This document shows positions 35,844 through 43,052 of a stretch of DNA of 61,980 nt, in pieces; positions within the stretch are counted from its first letter, which is position 1, and each line of letters starts with the position of its first letter. The notes beneath the pieces are model-generated. The model saw only the letters and a program-made list of their open reading frames with translations. It was not told the DNA's origin and did no database searches. The translations under genes were made by a program, and so were the position numbers. Origin of the DNA: Candidatus Faecousia excrementipullorum (GTDB lineage: Bacteria; Bacillota; Clostridia; Oscillospirales; Oscillospiraceae); contig DVGG01000039.1 in the NCBI GenBank assembly GCA_018712825.1, forward strand, positions 1 through 61,980, given 5' to 3'.

Positions 35844-37856
35844 ATGCTGACTTCCAACACCTCCAAACAAAATCTGTGGAAAATCCCTCTCATTGCGATT
35901 GTGGATACCTGCCTGATTTTCCTCACCACCGGGGTTGCCCTCTTGGTGCGGTTTGATTTTTCCATGAGCAAGATTCCCCGGGAGTATATGGAGGCATTTT
36001 TGCCGGTGGTGGGAATCATGTGCCTGGCGACCATTGTGGTGTTCTGGTTCCGGCGGATGTACCATTATATCTGGCGCTCGGTGAATGCGGCGGATGTGCT
36101 GAGCATGACCTTATCTTCCACCCTGGCCTTTTGCGCCGGAGCGGTGATTTGCGTACTTTTGCAGCTGCGGATGCCCCTGAGCGTATGGTTTTTGATGTTT
36201 GTTTTCCAGTTCTGCGCCCTGGTTGGCAGCCGGTGTGCCCTGCGGATGATTACGGTAGTCCGGGGGACCCTTCTGAAAATGTCCGAGGAGGAGGGGCACC
36301 GGATTATGCTCATCGGCGCCGGCGTGGCAGGGCAGGTGCTGGCCCAGGAGATTACCACCAGCCAGTATGTGGACGGCACCTTGTGCTGCATTATTGACGA
36401 TAACCCCGCCAAGCAGGGAAAATTCCTTCACGGCGTACCCATTGTAGGGGGCCGGAATGAGATTCTCAAGGCGGTGGAGCGGTACCGGATTACCCAGATT
36501 ATCTTTGCTATCCCCTCTGCCCCTGCCAAGACCAAGACGGAGATTCTGGAGCTGTGCAAGAAAACCTCCTGCCGGGTGCGGGTGCTGCCGGGATTGTACC
36601 AGCTGGTGAACGGCCAGGTGAGCCTGTCCCAGGTGCAGGATGTGGCCATTGAGGATCTGCTGGGCAGAACCCCGGTGGAGCTGGATACGGAAGCCATTTC
36701 CAAATTCCTCACCGGTAAGGTGGTTCTGGTCACCGGCGGCGGCGGCTCCATCGGCAGCGAGCTGTGCCGTCAGATTGCCCGCCATAACCCCCGGAAGCTG
36801 ATTATTCTGGATATCTACGAGAACAACGCCTATGACATCCAGCAGGAGCTGCTGCGGAAATACGGCAACGCCCTGAACCTCCGGGTGGAGATTGCCTCCG
36901 TCCGGGAAAAGGAGCGGATTTACCAGCTCTTTGACTATTACCGTCCCCAGGTGGTGTTCCACGCGGCGGCCCACAAGCATGTGCCCCTCATGGAAGAATG
37001 CCCCACGGAGGCAGTGAAGAACAACATCTTCGGTACCTACCATGTGGTGCGGGCAGCGGAGAAGTACTGCACGGAGAAATTTGTGATGATTTCCTCCGAC
37101 AAGGCTGTCAACCCCACCAACTTCATGGGCGCCACCAAGCGGTTCTGTGAGATGATTCTCCAGAGCCGGCAGAATTCCAAGACCCAGTTCTGCGCCGTGC
37201 GGTTCGGCAATGTGCTGGGCTCCAACGGCTCCGTGGTGCCCCTGTTCCAGAAGCAGATTCAGGAGGGCGGCCCTGTCACCATCACCGACCGGCGGATTAT
37301 CCGCTACTTTATGACCATCTCCGAGGCGGCAGCCCTGGTGATGGAGGCCGGTGCCATTGCCAAGCCCGGACAGATCATGGTGCTGGATATGGGAGAGCCT
37401 GTGCGGATTCTGACCCTGGCGGAGAACCTGATCCGCCTGTCCGGTCTGGAGCCCTACCGGGATATTGAAATCAAGGAGATCGGCCTGCGGCCCGGTGAGA
37501 AGCTCTATGAGGAGCTTTTGATGAAGAGCGAGCACCTGCAAAAAACTGACAATGCCAAGATTTTCATTGAGGAGCAGCGTTCCATCTCCCGGGCAAAGAT
37601 TATGGAGGCTCTGGAAGCCCTCAGCGATGCCATCGAGGATACCCGCTCCAAAGAGCAGTTGATTCGCTTCATGCAGCGGCTGGTGCCCACCTACTGCGAC
37701 CCGGACGAGGTGAACCGCCGGGCAGTGGAGCAGAGCCTGGGCCACAAGGTAACCGCCAACACCTGCGCCCTGAAGGAGCAGGAGACCAAGCTCTGGGCGG
37801 AAAAGCCCACGCCGGATGCAGATGAGCTGCAGCAGGAGCAGACGCCTGTCTCCTAA
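35844..37856 (+). CDS. CapD/WbpM-type UDP-sugar 4,6-dehydratase
   Basis: 670 residues from the ATG at 35844 (weak GAGAG ribosome site). The N-terminus has four membrane helices (residues about 12-120), then a Rossmann CoA-binding-like domain and a C-terminal SDR domain with VTGGGGSIGSEL near residue 295. In the SDR active site the usual Tyr is replaced: SDKAVNPTNFMGATKR places Met428 before Lys432, as in PglF/WbpM. The reaction is expected to be 4,6-dehydration of UDP-GlcNAc for capsule, O-glycan or protein glycosylation. No other glycan genes are adjacent. Confidence 0.88.
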   Translation: MLTSNTSKQNLWKIPLIAIVDTCLIFLTTGVALLVRFDFSMSKIPREYMEAFLPVVGIMCLATIVVFWFRRMYHYIWRSVNAADVLSMTLSSTLAFCAGAVICVLLQLRMPLSVWFLMFVFQFCALVGSRCALRMITVVRGTLLKMSEEEGHRIMLIGAGVAGQVLAQEITTSQYVDGTLCCIIDDNPAKQGKFLHGVPIVGGRNEILKAVERYRITQIIFAIPSAPAKTKTEILELCKKTSCRVRVLPGLYQLVNGQVSLSQVQDVAIEDLLGRTPVELDTEAISKFLTGKVVLVTGGGGSIGSELCRQIARHNPRKLIILDIYENNAYDIQQELLRKYGNALNLRVEIASVREKERIYQLFDYYRPQVVFHAAAHKHVPLMEECPTEAVKNNIFGTYHVVRAAEKYCTEKFVMISSDKAVNPTNFMGATKRFCEMILQSRQNSKTQFCAVRFGNVLGSNGSVVPLFQKQIQEGGPVTITDRRIIRYFMTISEAAALVMEAGAIAKPGQIMVLDMGEPVRILTLAENLIRLSGLEPYRDIEIKEIGLRPGEKLYEELLMKSEHLQKTDNAKIFIEEQRSISRAKIMEALEALSDAIEDTRSKEQLIRFMQRLVPTYCDPDEVNRRAVEQSLGHKVTANTCALKEQETKLWAEKPTPDADELQQEQTPVS

Positions 37857-37892
37857 AATGCCGGGAAGCGACAATGCTTTGATAAGTGAAAC

Positions 37893-37933
37893 AAAACCGG
37901 AGGGGCGCCTTGTGGTAGCTCCCTCCGGTTTTT
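37893..37933 (+). terminator. Terminator of the CapD-type gene
   Basis: AAAACCGGAGGG (37893-37904) pairs with CCCTCCGGTTTTT (37921-37933); 12-bp stem with a T5 tail. Confidence 0.85.
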
Positions 37934-37973
37934 GGTAAAAAAGACGAAACCCTACTGCAAATATTTTTTCGAA

Positions 37974-38002
37974 TTGACTTTTTGAACCAAGAAGCATATA
38001 CT
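37974..38002 (+). promoter_or_regulatory. Strong promoter of the orphan secreted-protein gene
   Basis: TTGACT (37974-37979), 17 bases, TATACT (37997-38002). Transcription from about 38009 gives a 95-base leader that contains a well-placed mini-ORF. Confidence 0.75.
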
Positions 38003-38045
38003 ATGTATAGGGAAAGATATTCTATGGTAGGAGGAGGCGATTCCA

Positions 38046-38057
38046 ATGGGCCGTTGA
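38046..38057 (+). CDS. Possible three-codon leader ORF (Met-Gly-Arg)
   Basis: ATG GGC CGT TGA follows GGAGGAGG (about 38030-38038) at 7-8 bases, a better ribosome site than many real genes here. It may be a regulatory leader peptide, or the remains of a gene start cut off by a past rearrangement. Nothing else supports its translation. Confidence 0.25.
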   Translation: MGR

Positions 38058-38103
38058 ACCATCCGTCCATTTTTCCTTTTGGAATAAATTGAGGAGGTTC
38101 GTT

Positions 38104-38721
38104 ATGAAGAAAATTCTTGCCCTGTTGCTTTCTATTTCCTTGATTCTGTGCCTGCCGATTTCTGTATTTGCCGCAGAAACGCAGCAGTCTTTGGATTCGG
38201 AGGAAATGAAGGATATTCTTATTTCGTCAACAGATGACTATTTCATTGTTGTCTCCGTTCCGAAATCTGAAGCGGAAACTTACCAGGCACGCTTGGAGGC
38301 TGACACAGAATTCCGTGAAAGCGAAATTCAGTCGGCTCTTGGTAGTACATCTGTTTCTTCTCGGGCCTTACCACCCGGAATTATTGATTATCAGACATAC
38401 TTGTACAAAAGTGATATCCGGAAGGCGGTCGATAAGGCTTCCGGAGCCGGCACATTTGATAAATGGCTTGCTGGCTTGGGGTGGGCGGTGGAAATAGCCG
38501 ACATTGCGGGTTTGATAAAATTATCAAAAACTGCTAATATTTTTCTCCTCTCTGCAAATATACTGGGAACATTGATTCTGTGGGCACAACAGGAGCGACA
38601 AGAGTGGTGGGAAGCAGCTTATCGCGACATTATCAATGGAGATATTACTGCCGTTAGATATACCATTATACAAAACAATACGGAATATCCCAAAGCATGG
38701 CGCGTTTTTGAGAGAATTTAG
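38104..38721 (+). CDS. Secreted protein of unknown function, AT-richer
   Basis: 205 residues from the ATG that follows GAGGAGG. A clear signal peptide (KKILALLLSISLILCLPIS, cleavage after SVFA near residue 23) is followed by an acidic, Ser/Glu-rich part, then a hydrophobic segment (about residues 130-165, WLAGLGWAVEIADIAG and IFLLSANILGTLILWA) and a Trp-rich tail. No known domain. Base composition and codon use are clearly more AT-rich than neighbours, a sign of transfer. Secreted protein plus an adjacent three-helix membrane protein resembles a bacteriocin and immunity pair, but this is only a hypothesis. Confidence 0.75.
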   Translation: MKKILALLLSISLILCLPISVFAAETQQSLDSEEMKDILISSTDDYFIVVSVPKSEAETYQARLEADTEFRESEIQSALGSTSVSSRALPPGIIDYQTYLYKSDIRKAVDKASGAGTFDKWLAGLGWAVEIADIAGLIKLSKTANIFLLSANILGTLILWAQQERQEWWEAAYRDIINGDITAVRYTIIQNNTEYPKAWRVFERI

Positions 38722-38738
38722 GAGGTGTCCCCATCCCT

Positions 38739-38996
38739 ATGAAATCCAGACTGCTCAATCTGTGGCGCTATGCCACCGAACTTTTGTTCCTGGTTAGCTG
38801 GGTGATTATGATGATTTACCCGGAAAAAGTGGGGGCTTTCCCCTTTCAGCTATTTATTTGTGGCTGTGTCATCTGCGGCGTGATCTATTCCCTTTGCCGG
38901 CAAGCCTGCGGTTCTGCTGTGCAGACCAGTAAGGTGGAAAAAATCCTTACTTTGGTTATGATCGTTGCCCTGGCAATCCGGCTCATTCTGGTATAA
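38739..38996 (+). CDS. Small three-helix membrane protein of unknown function
   Basis: 85 residues, start 11 bases after GGAGGTG. Three hydrophobic helices (about 12-26, 34-52 and 67-84) joined by short basic loops. It is 17 bases behind the secreted orphan and almost certainly cotranscribed with it. It could be an immunity, chaperone or export partner; no family is recognised. Confidence 0.65.
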   Translation: MKSRLLNLWRYATELLFLVSWVIMMIYPEKVGAFPFQLFICGCVICGVIYSLCRQACGSAVQTSKVEKILTLVMIVALAIRLILV

Positions 38997-39014
38997 GCAC
39001 CGTAAAAGTCCAGT

Positions 39015-39042
39015 CCCCCTGCTGCATTTTCGCAGCAGGGGG
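39015..39042. terminator. Hairpin between converging operons
   Basis: CCCCCTGCTGC (39015-39025) pairs with GCAGCAGGGGG (39032-39042), 11-bp stem, then TGTTTTAG. It lies between the membrane-protein gene and the aconitase-X operon and can serve both. Confidence 0.7.
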
Positions 39043-39047
39043 ATGTT

Positions 39048-39497
39048 TTAGCCTTCCGTGACTTCCACCCGTCCGTTTTCCCGGATGGTGATGGTCATGC
39101 CGTCTTTCACATAGTCCAAAAACGCCTGACCCAGGGAGTCGATGACCGGCATGGAGATGTTGTCCAGCCATACCGCCGCCAGCACGGAGCCGGCTGCTGC
39201 CAGGGAATCGATGGGGTTTGAAAACAGCAGACAGGCAGGCTGCCGGTTCATGGAGCAGGCGCAGTAGAGAACCAAACCGCCGGTGGTGGAGCCGATGGTC
39301 TGGGGCAGGCACAGAGCCTTTCCTGCCATGGGCTTGCCGTACAAATCCGGGTTATTCTGATCGCCGCAGGTGGCGTTTTTGTCTCCAAACTGCAGGGCCT
39401 TCTGGAAGGAGGCCAGGGTGTTCAGTCCGCCGTGGGACACCAGGGCCGGGGCCGAGGTGCAGCCGGGGGCAATGACCCGTCCTTGAAACACGCTCAT
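39048..39497 (-). CDS. Aconitase X small (swivel) subunit
   Basis: 149 residues from the ATG at 39497. The swivel-domain family (DUF126, AcnX small subunit) is recognised by VIAPGCTSAPALVSHGGLN, GKALCLPQTIGSTTGGLVLY and the C-terminal DGMTITIRENGRVEV. The Ser-rich loop TIGSTTG supplies an active-site serine. Its start overlaps the end of the large subunit by four bases (ATGA), so the two are made together. Known activities of AcnX are mevalonate-5-phosphate dehydration in archaea and cis-3-hydroxy-L-proline dehydration in bacteria. Which applies here is open. Confidence 0.85.
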   Translation of the reverse strand: MSVFQGRVIAPGCTSAPALVSHGGLNTLASFQKALQFGDKNATCGDQNNPDLYGKPMAGKALCLPQTIGSTTGGLVLYCACSMNRQPACLLFSNPIDSLAAAGSVLAAVWLDNISMPVIDSLGQAFLDYVKDGMTITIRENGRVEVTEG

Positions 39498-40774
39498 TTC
39501 CCTTCTCCTCCTTTCGTAATCCGGGTAAGAATCTCCGATTCTGTGTAGTACCGGGCGGTTGTGTAGGTGCGCAGCTTGTTGGAGCAGGTGATCACCGGCA
39601 TGGAGCCGCACAGGGGGTTGTTCATATACATGAGGGGGCAGATGCAGGAGAGAATCACCCCGGTTTTTGCCAGCCGGGCAGCATAGGGAGTCTTGTCAAA
39701 GGCCTTTTTCACAGCCGGAGCGGTGGTAAACACCGTGGGGATGACCACTTTGGCCTTTCCGACGGCTTTGAGACCCTTTTCCAGATTTTCCGTCCAGGTT
39801 TTCAGCTGCTCCAGACTCAGATGGGGGCAGCCTACGAAGCACAGCTTGGGCTTGGCGTTGGGGTTCTTCCACACCAGGGGATACTCCCGCTTCACCCGCT
39901 CCAGCTCTGCATCGTCAATTTCATACACCTTGGCCTCGGGGACGATGAGCTTCTCTCCCAGCTCCTGAGCCTCCGGGGTCAGACCGGCAATGTGGTAAAG
40001 ACCCACAGCGCCGTTGGAGGCAGTGGCGGCGCCAAAATCCTTCAGGTATGCACAGGCGGCATCGTCCAGGGTGTTGCCCAGCCACTTGTCCAGGCCTACC
40101 ACATAGGGCACATCCTCCATCACCTTCATGCCGATGGCGGAGCCCAGCAGCTGAGCCTCGGGCTTTTTGGTGGTCTTGATTTTCACCACCCAGGTGGCCT
40201 TCCGGCCCTCGTCGGTCAAAAGGCCAAAGTAGGGGACGTACCCGGCGATGGAGCCCATGAGGTCCATAATGCCGGAGTTCCGGTTGCACCGGGCGCCCAA
40301 CACCGAGTTGGCATAGACCACAGCGGAGGACTCTGCCCAACTGAGCACCTCCCCCTTCTGGGGACGGTTCCCTACCTCGTCCAGATAGCAGGCACAGGTG
40401 AAGGCGTCGGCGTTCATCAGACCCATTTTGGTGAGCTGATCCTCGTAAAAGTCCTGCTTGCTGTACATAAACTTCTTGAATACCAGCTTCTGCAAAAGGT
40501 TTGCAGGCACATTGGGGTCCAGGGGACGGGGGTCCACGGAGAACTTCTGCCCGGACACCGCCCCGGCCTCCAGCAGCTGATTCATCAGGTCATACACAGG
40601 GCCCAGGGCTTTCAGGCCGAAGGAGGTGACCAGGTGGTTATACCGGGAGGTCACCGGCACCAGCTTCTGGGCACCGAAAATCTCGCCGTACATGATGAGG
40701 GTTTTCATCACCTTGGCCATGGTCTCTCCCTTGGAGCCCTGAAGAATCGCCTCTTGTTCCTTTGTCAGTTCCAC
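39494..40774 (-). CDS. Aconitase X catalytic (large) subunit
   Basis: 426 residues of the DUF521/AcnX family. Cys-containing blocks that may hold the iron-sulfur or iron site are FTCACYLDEVGNRP, LGARCNRNSGIMDL and LSCICPLMYMNNPL. Other family marks are the N-terminal MELTKEQEAILQGSKGE and SWAESSAVVYANSV. It forms a dehydratase with the small subunit. It starts 13 bases after the flavoenzyme gene, which is frameshifted. The substrate is not known; cis-3-hydroxyproline or a related hydroxy acid is possible. Confidence 0.88.
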   Translation of the reverse strand: MELTKEQEAILQGSKGETMAKVMKTLIMYGEIFGAQKLVPVTSRYNHLVTSFGLKALGPVYDLMNQLLEAGAVSGQKFSVDPRPLDPNVPANLLQKLVFKKFMYSKQDFYEDQLTKMGLMNADAFTCACYLDEVGNRPQKGEVLSWAESSAVVYANSVLGARCNRNSGIMDLMGSIAGYVPYFGLLTDEGRKATWVVKIKTTKKPEAQLLGSAIGMKVMEDVPYVVGLDKWLGNTLDDAACAYLKDFGAATASNGAVGLYHIAGLTPEAQELGEKLIVPEAKVYEIDDAELERVKREYPLVWKNPNAKPKLCFVGCPHLSLEQLKTWTENLEKGLKAVGKAKVVIPTVFTTAPAVKKAFDKTPYAARLAKTGVILSCICPLMYMNNPLCGSMPVITCSNKLRTYTTARYYTESEILTRITKGGEGK

Positions 40775-40786
40775 GTTTCTTCCTCC

Positions 40787-41926
40787 TTACAGCTTCATAG
40801 CCACATCCCAGGCACGCCAGATGGCGGTGCGCAGGTTCCCCACCTTGGCGGCGTCGCCGATGACATGGACATGGGCACTCTTGGCAGCCAAAGGTGCGGG
40901 GCGGTAGCCCACGGAGAGAATCACAGAGTCGGCAGGGATGGTGGTTTCCGTGCCGTCCTTGGCGGCTACTACTACAGAGCCCTTTTCAATCTTCTTCAAT
41001 CCGGTTTCCAGCAGCACCGGCACCTGATTGGTCTTGAAGAAGTCCCGGAGGTAGCTGGAATTGGCCAGGCAGATTCCGGCGCCGCAAATCAGGTCGTTCT
41101 GCATCTCCACAATGGTGGGCTTTTTCCCCTGCAAATACAGGTCATAGGCGATTTCGCAGCCGGTGAGACCGCCGCCTACCACCACCACATTTTCTCCCAC
41201 GGACTTTCTGCCCAGCAGGTAGTCAACAGCCTGAATGCCCAGCTCCTTGCCGGGGACGGGGATGGTGTTGGCCTTGGCACCGGTGGCGATAATCACCTCG
41301 TCCGCTTTCAGGGAGTCCAGATTCTCCACGGTGGTGTTCAGCTTTACTTTAAGGTTTTTGTACTTGCTCAGCTCCCGGCTGTACCAGGCCAGAAGCTCTC
41401 TGTCCTTTTCCTTGAAGGAGGGAGCGGCCGCAGCCTGGAACACGCCGCCCAGAGTTCCGGTCTTTTCGTACAGGGTCACCTGATGGCCCCGGCGGGCACA
41501 GACGATGGCAGCCTCCATACCGGCAATGCCGCCGCCCACCACTGCAATGGACTTTGCCTTGCTTGCCTTCTCAATCTTGTATTTTCTGGACTGCATGGTC
41601 TGGGGATTGATGGCGCACCGGGCCATGCCCCGGGTGTCAAAGAAGGACTGGGCGTTGGCGTGGCCCTTGTAGTGGGCCAGGTTGAAGCAGCCGTTGTGGC
41701 AGCAGATACAGGGGCGGATCTCCTCCAGCCGGTCTTCCATCAGCTTGGTAATCCACTCTCCGTCCGCCAGGAACTGCCGGGCGACACCCACGGCGTCAAT
41801 CCGCCCCTGGGCAACAGCCTCCGCACCCACATCCGGCTCCATCCGTCCGGCACACACCACGGGGATGTCCACAAACTTTTTGATATGAGCTGCATCCTCT
41901 AAGTTACAGTTCTGGGGCATATACAT
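40787..41926 (-). CDS. Enoate-reductase-type flavoenzyme, C-terminal part (frameshifted gene)
   Basis: 379 residues in this frame. It holds the end of the TIM barrel (DIPVVCAGRMEPD, VGVARQFLAD), the iron-sulfur cysteines (CICCHNGC and later MARCAINP), and the FAD/NAD domain (SIAVVGGGIAGMEAAI, NVVVVGGGLTGCEIAYDL, HVIGDAAKVGNLRTAI). It continues the upstream fragment after a one-base shift near 41973. The internal ATG at 41926 has no good ribosome site, so independent expression is doubtful. With one base restored the whole gene (40787-42852) codes for 688 residues, the normal size of 2,4-dienoyl-CoA reductase/enoate reductase/BaiCD-like enzymes. Confidence 0.8.
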   Translation of the reverse strand: MYMPQNCNLEDAAHIKKFVDIPVVCAGRMEPDVGAEAVAQGRIDAVGVARQFLADGEWITKLMEDRLEEIRPCICCHNGCFNLAHYKGHANAQSFFDTRGMARCAINPQTMQSRKYKIEKASKAKSIAVVGGGIAGMEAAIVCARRGHQVTLYEKTGTLGGVFQAAAAPSFKEKDRELLAWYSRELSKYKNLKVKLNTTVENLDSLKADEVIIATGAKANTIPVPGKELGIQAVDYLLGRKSVGENVVVVGGGLTGCEIAYDLYLQGKKPTIVEMQNDLICGAGICLANSSYLRDFFKTNQVPVLLETGLKKIEKGSVVVAAKDGTETTIPADSVILSVGYRPAPLAAKSAHVHVIGDAAKVGNLRTAIWRAWDVAMKL

Positions 41927-42852
41927 GGGCGGGTGAGCCCAGTACCAGGAGTCGTAGGTGCCGTTGTCAGCGTGAGCATATCGTAGCCTGCATCCTGCAA
42001 GAACTTTGCGGCCTTTTCGCTTTCCTCCATGTCTCTGCCGATTTCCTGATAGTTTTCTCCCGGCAGGGCACCATAGCAGAAATCCTTTACCTTGGAGATA
42101 ACGCTGTACCGCAAGGACACCGGGTAGTCGTTGCCGCAGACCTTCTTGATGTTCTTCACAATCTCCGCAGCGAAGCGGTAGCGGTTTTCAAAGCTGCCGC
42201 CGTAAGCATCCTTCCGGTGGTTGGTGTACTTCATGGCAAACTGGTCCAGAAGATACCCCTCGTGGACAGCGTGGACTTCCACGCCGTCAACCCCAGCTTC
42301 CTTGCACAAAGCGGCGGTCTTGCCGAAGGCCTCGATGATTTCCTCAATCTGCTTCAGGGTCATCTCCGGGCAGGTAATACCCTCAGCCCAACGGGAGGGG
42401 AGGACAGAGGGGCTGGCCATCTGGTAGTTGGTGTCCAGAATGGGCTTTGCCAGTACCCGCAGCACGGGATTTTTGTGCAGGTGTACCACCTCATCGGAGA
42501 TACCCCAGGAGCGGCCCATACCGGCGGTAATCTGCACGAACAGCTTGGCACCGGTGGCATGGATCTTCTCCATGTACGCCTTCAACTCCCGGAACATCTT
42601 CTTGTTCTGGTACAGCCAGCGGCCGCCGATGGTGTCCCGGATGGGGGCAATGCCGGGGATAATCAGTCCCACATTGTTCTTTGCCCGCTCCAGGAAGAAG
42701 TTGGCCGCTTCCTTGTCAAAGTGGTTGGGCTCCATCCAGCCGAACAGAGAGGTGCCGCCCATGGGGCACAGGACGATGCGGTTCTTGATTTCCACATCCC
42801 GGATTTTCCAGGGGGTAAACAGCGCCTGATATTTTGAATCCATACAATCCAT
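41899..42852 (-). CDS. Enoate-reductase-type flavoenzyme, N-terminal part (frameshifted gene)
   Basis: 317 residues; the last 28 are out of frame. The old-yellow-enzyme TIM barrel binds FMN (FTPWKIRDVEIKNRIV, VQITAGMGRSWG, GVDGVEVHAVHEGYLLDQF, NHRKDAYGGSFENRYRF, each part of the family). After AGYDML the reading frame should give ADNGTYDSWYWAHPP but a missing base near 41973 turns it into an unrelated tail ending at 41899. The gene leads the operon with aconitase X. The enzyme would reduce an activated C=C bond with NADH; the substrate is unknown. Confidence 0.8.
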   Translation of the reverse strand: MDCMDSKYQALFTPWKIRDVEIKNRIVLCPMGGTSLFGWMEPNHFDKEAANFFLERAKNNVGLIIPGIAPIRDTIGGRWLYQNKKMFRELKAYMEKIHATGAKLFVQITAGMGRSWGISDEVVHLHKNPVLRVLAKPILDTNYQMASPSVLPSRWAEGITCPEMTLKQIEEIIEAFGKTAALCKEAGVDGVEVHAVHEGYLLDQFAMKYTNHRKDAYGGSFENRYRFAAEIVKNIKKVCGNDYPVSLRYSVISKVKDFCYGALPGENYQEIGRDMEESEKAAKFLQDAGYDMLTLTTAPTTPGTGLTRPCICPRTVT

Positions 42853-42903
42853 CCTTTTTTCGTAAATTGGGAAAGCACCGCCTTCCCAGGAAGTGTATGC
42901 CTT

Positions 42904-42932
42904 ATTCTAAGCAATATTTGTTGATATGTCAA
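42904..42932 (-). promoter_or_regulatory. Promoter of the flavoenzyme/aconitase-X operon
   Basis: On the minus strand TTGACA (42927-42932), 17 bases, TAGAAT (42904-42909), about 50 bases upstream of the start. The -35 box lies inside a palindrome. Confidence 0.75.
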
Positions 42933-42935
42933 CAA
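42918..42935. promoter_or_regulatory. Palindromic operator over the -35 box
   Basis: TTGTTGA, four bases, TCAACAA: an 18-base dyad with perfect 7-base arms that covers the -35 element of the minus promoter. A MarR/TetR-type dimer could repress by blocking polymerase. No such regulator is coded in the window. Confidence 0.6.
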
Positions 42936-42976
42936 TTTTCTCGGGAGAGGGAGGAAATGGCAAATTAAGACAGCAC

Positions 42977-43005
42977 TTGCATTTTGGGGGCGTATCTCAT
43001 ATAAT
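42977..43005 (+). promoter_or_regulatory. Promoter of the surface operon
   Basis: TTGCAT (42977-42982), 17 bases, TATAAT (43000-43005), about 48 bases before the lipoprotein gene. Confidence 0.75.
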
Positions 43006-43052
43006 ATAAGTTGGTTTGGAATGGAAAAAACCAATAACGGAGGAATTTACCC

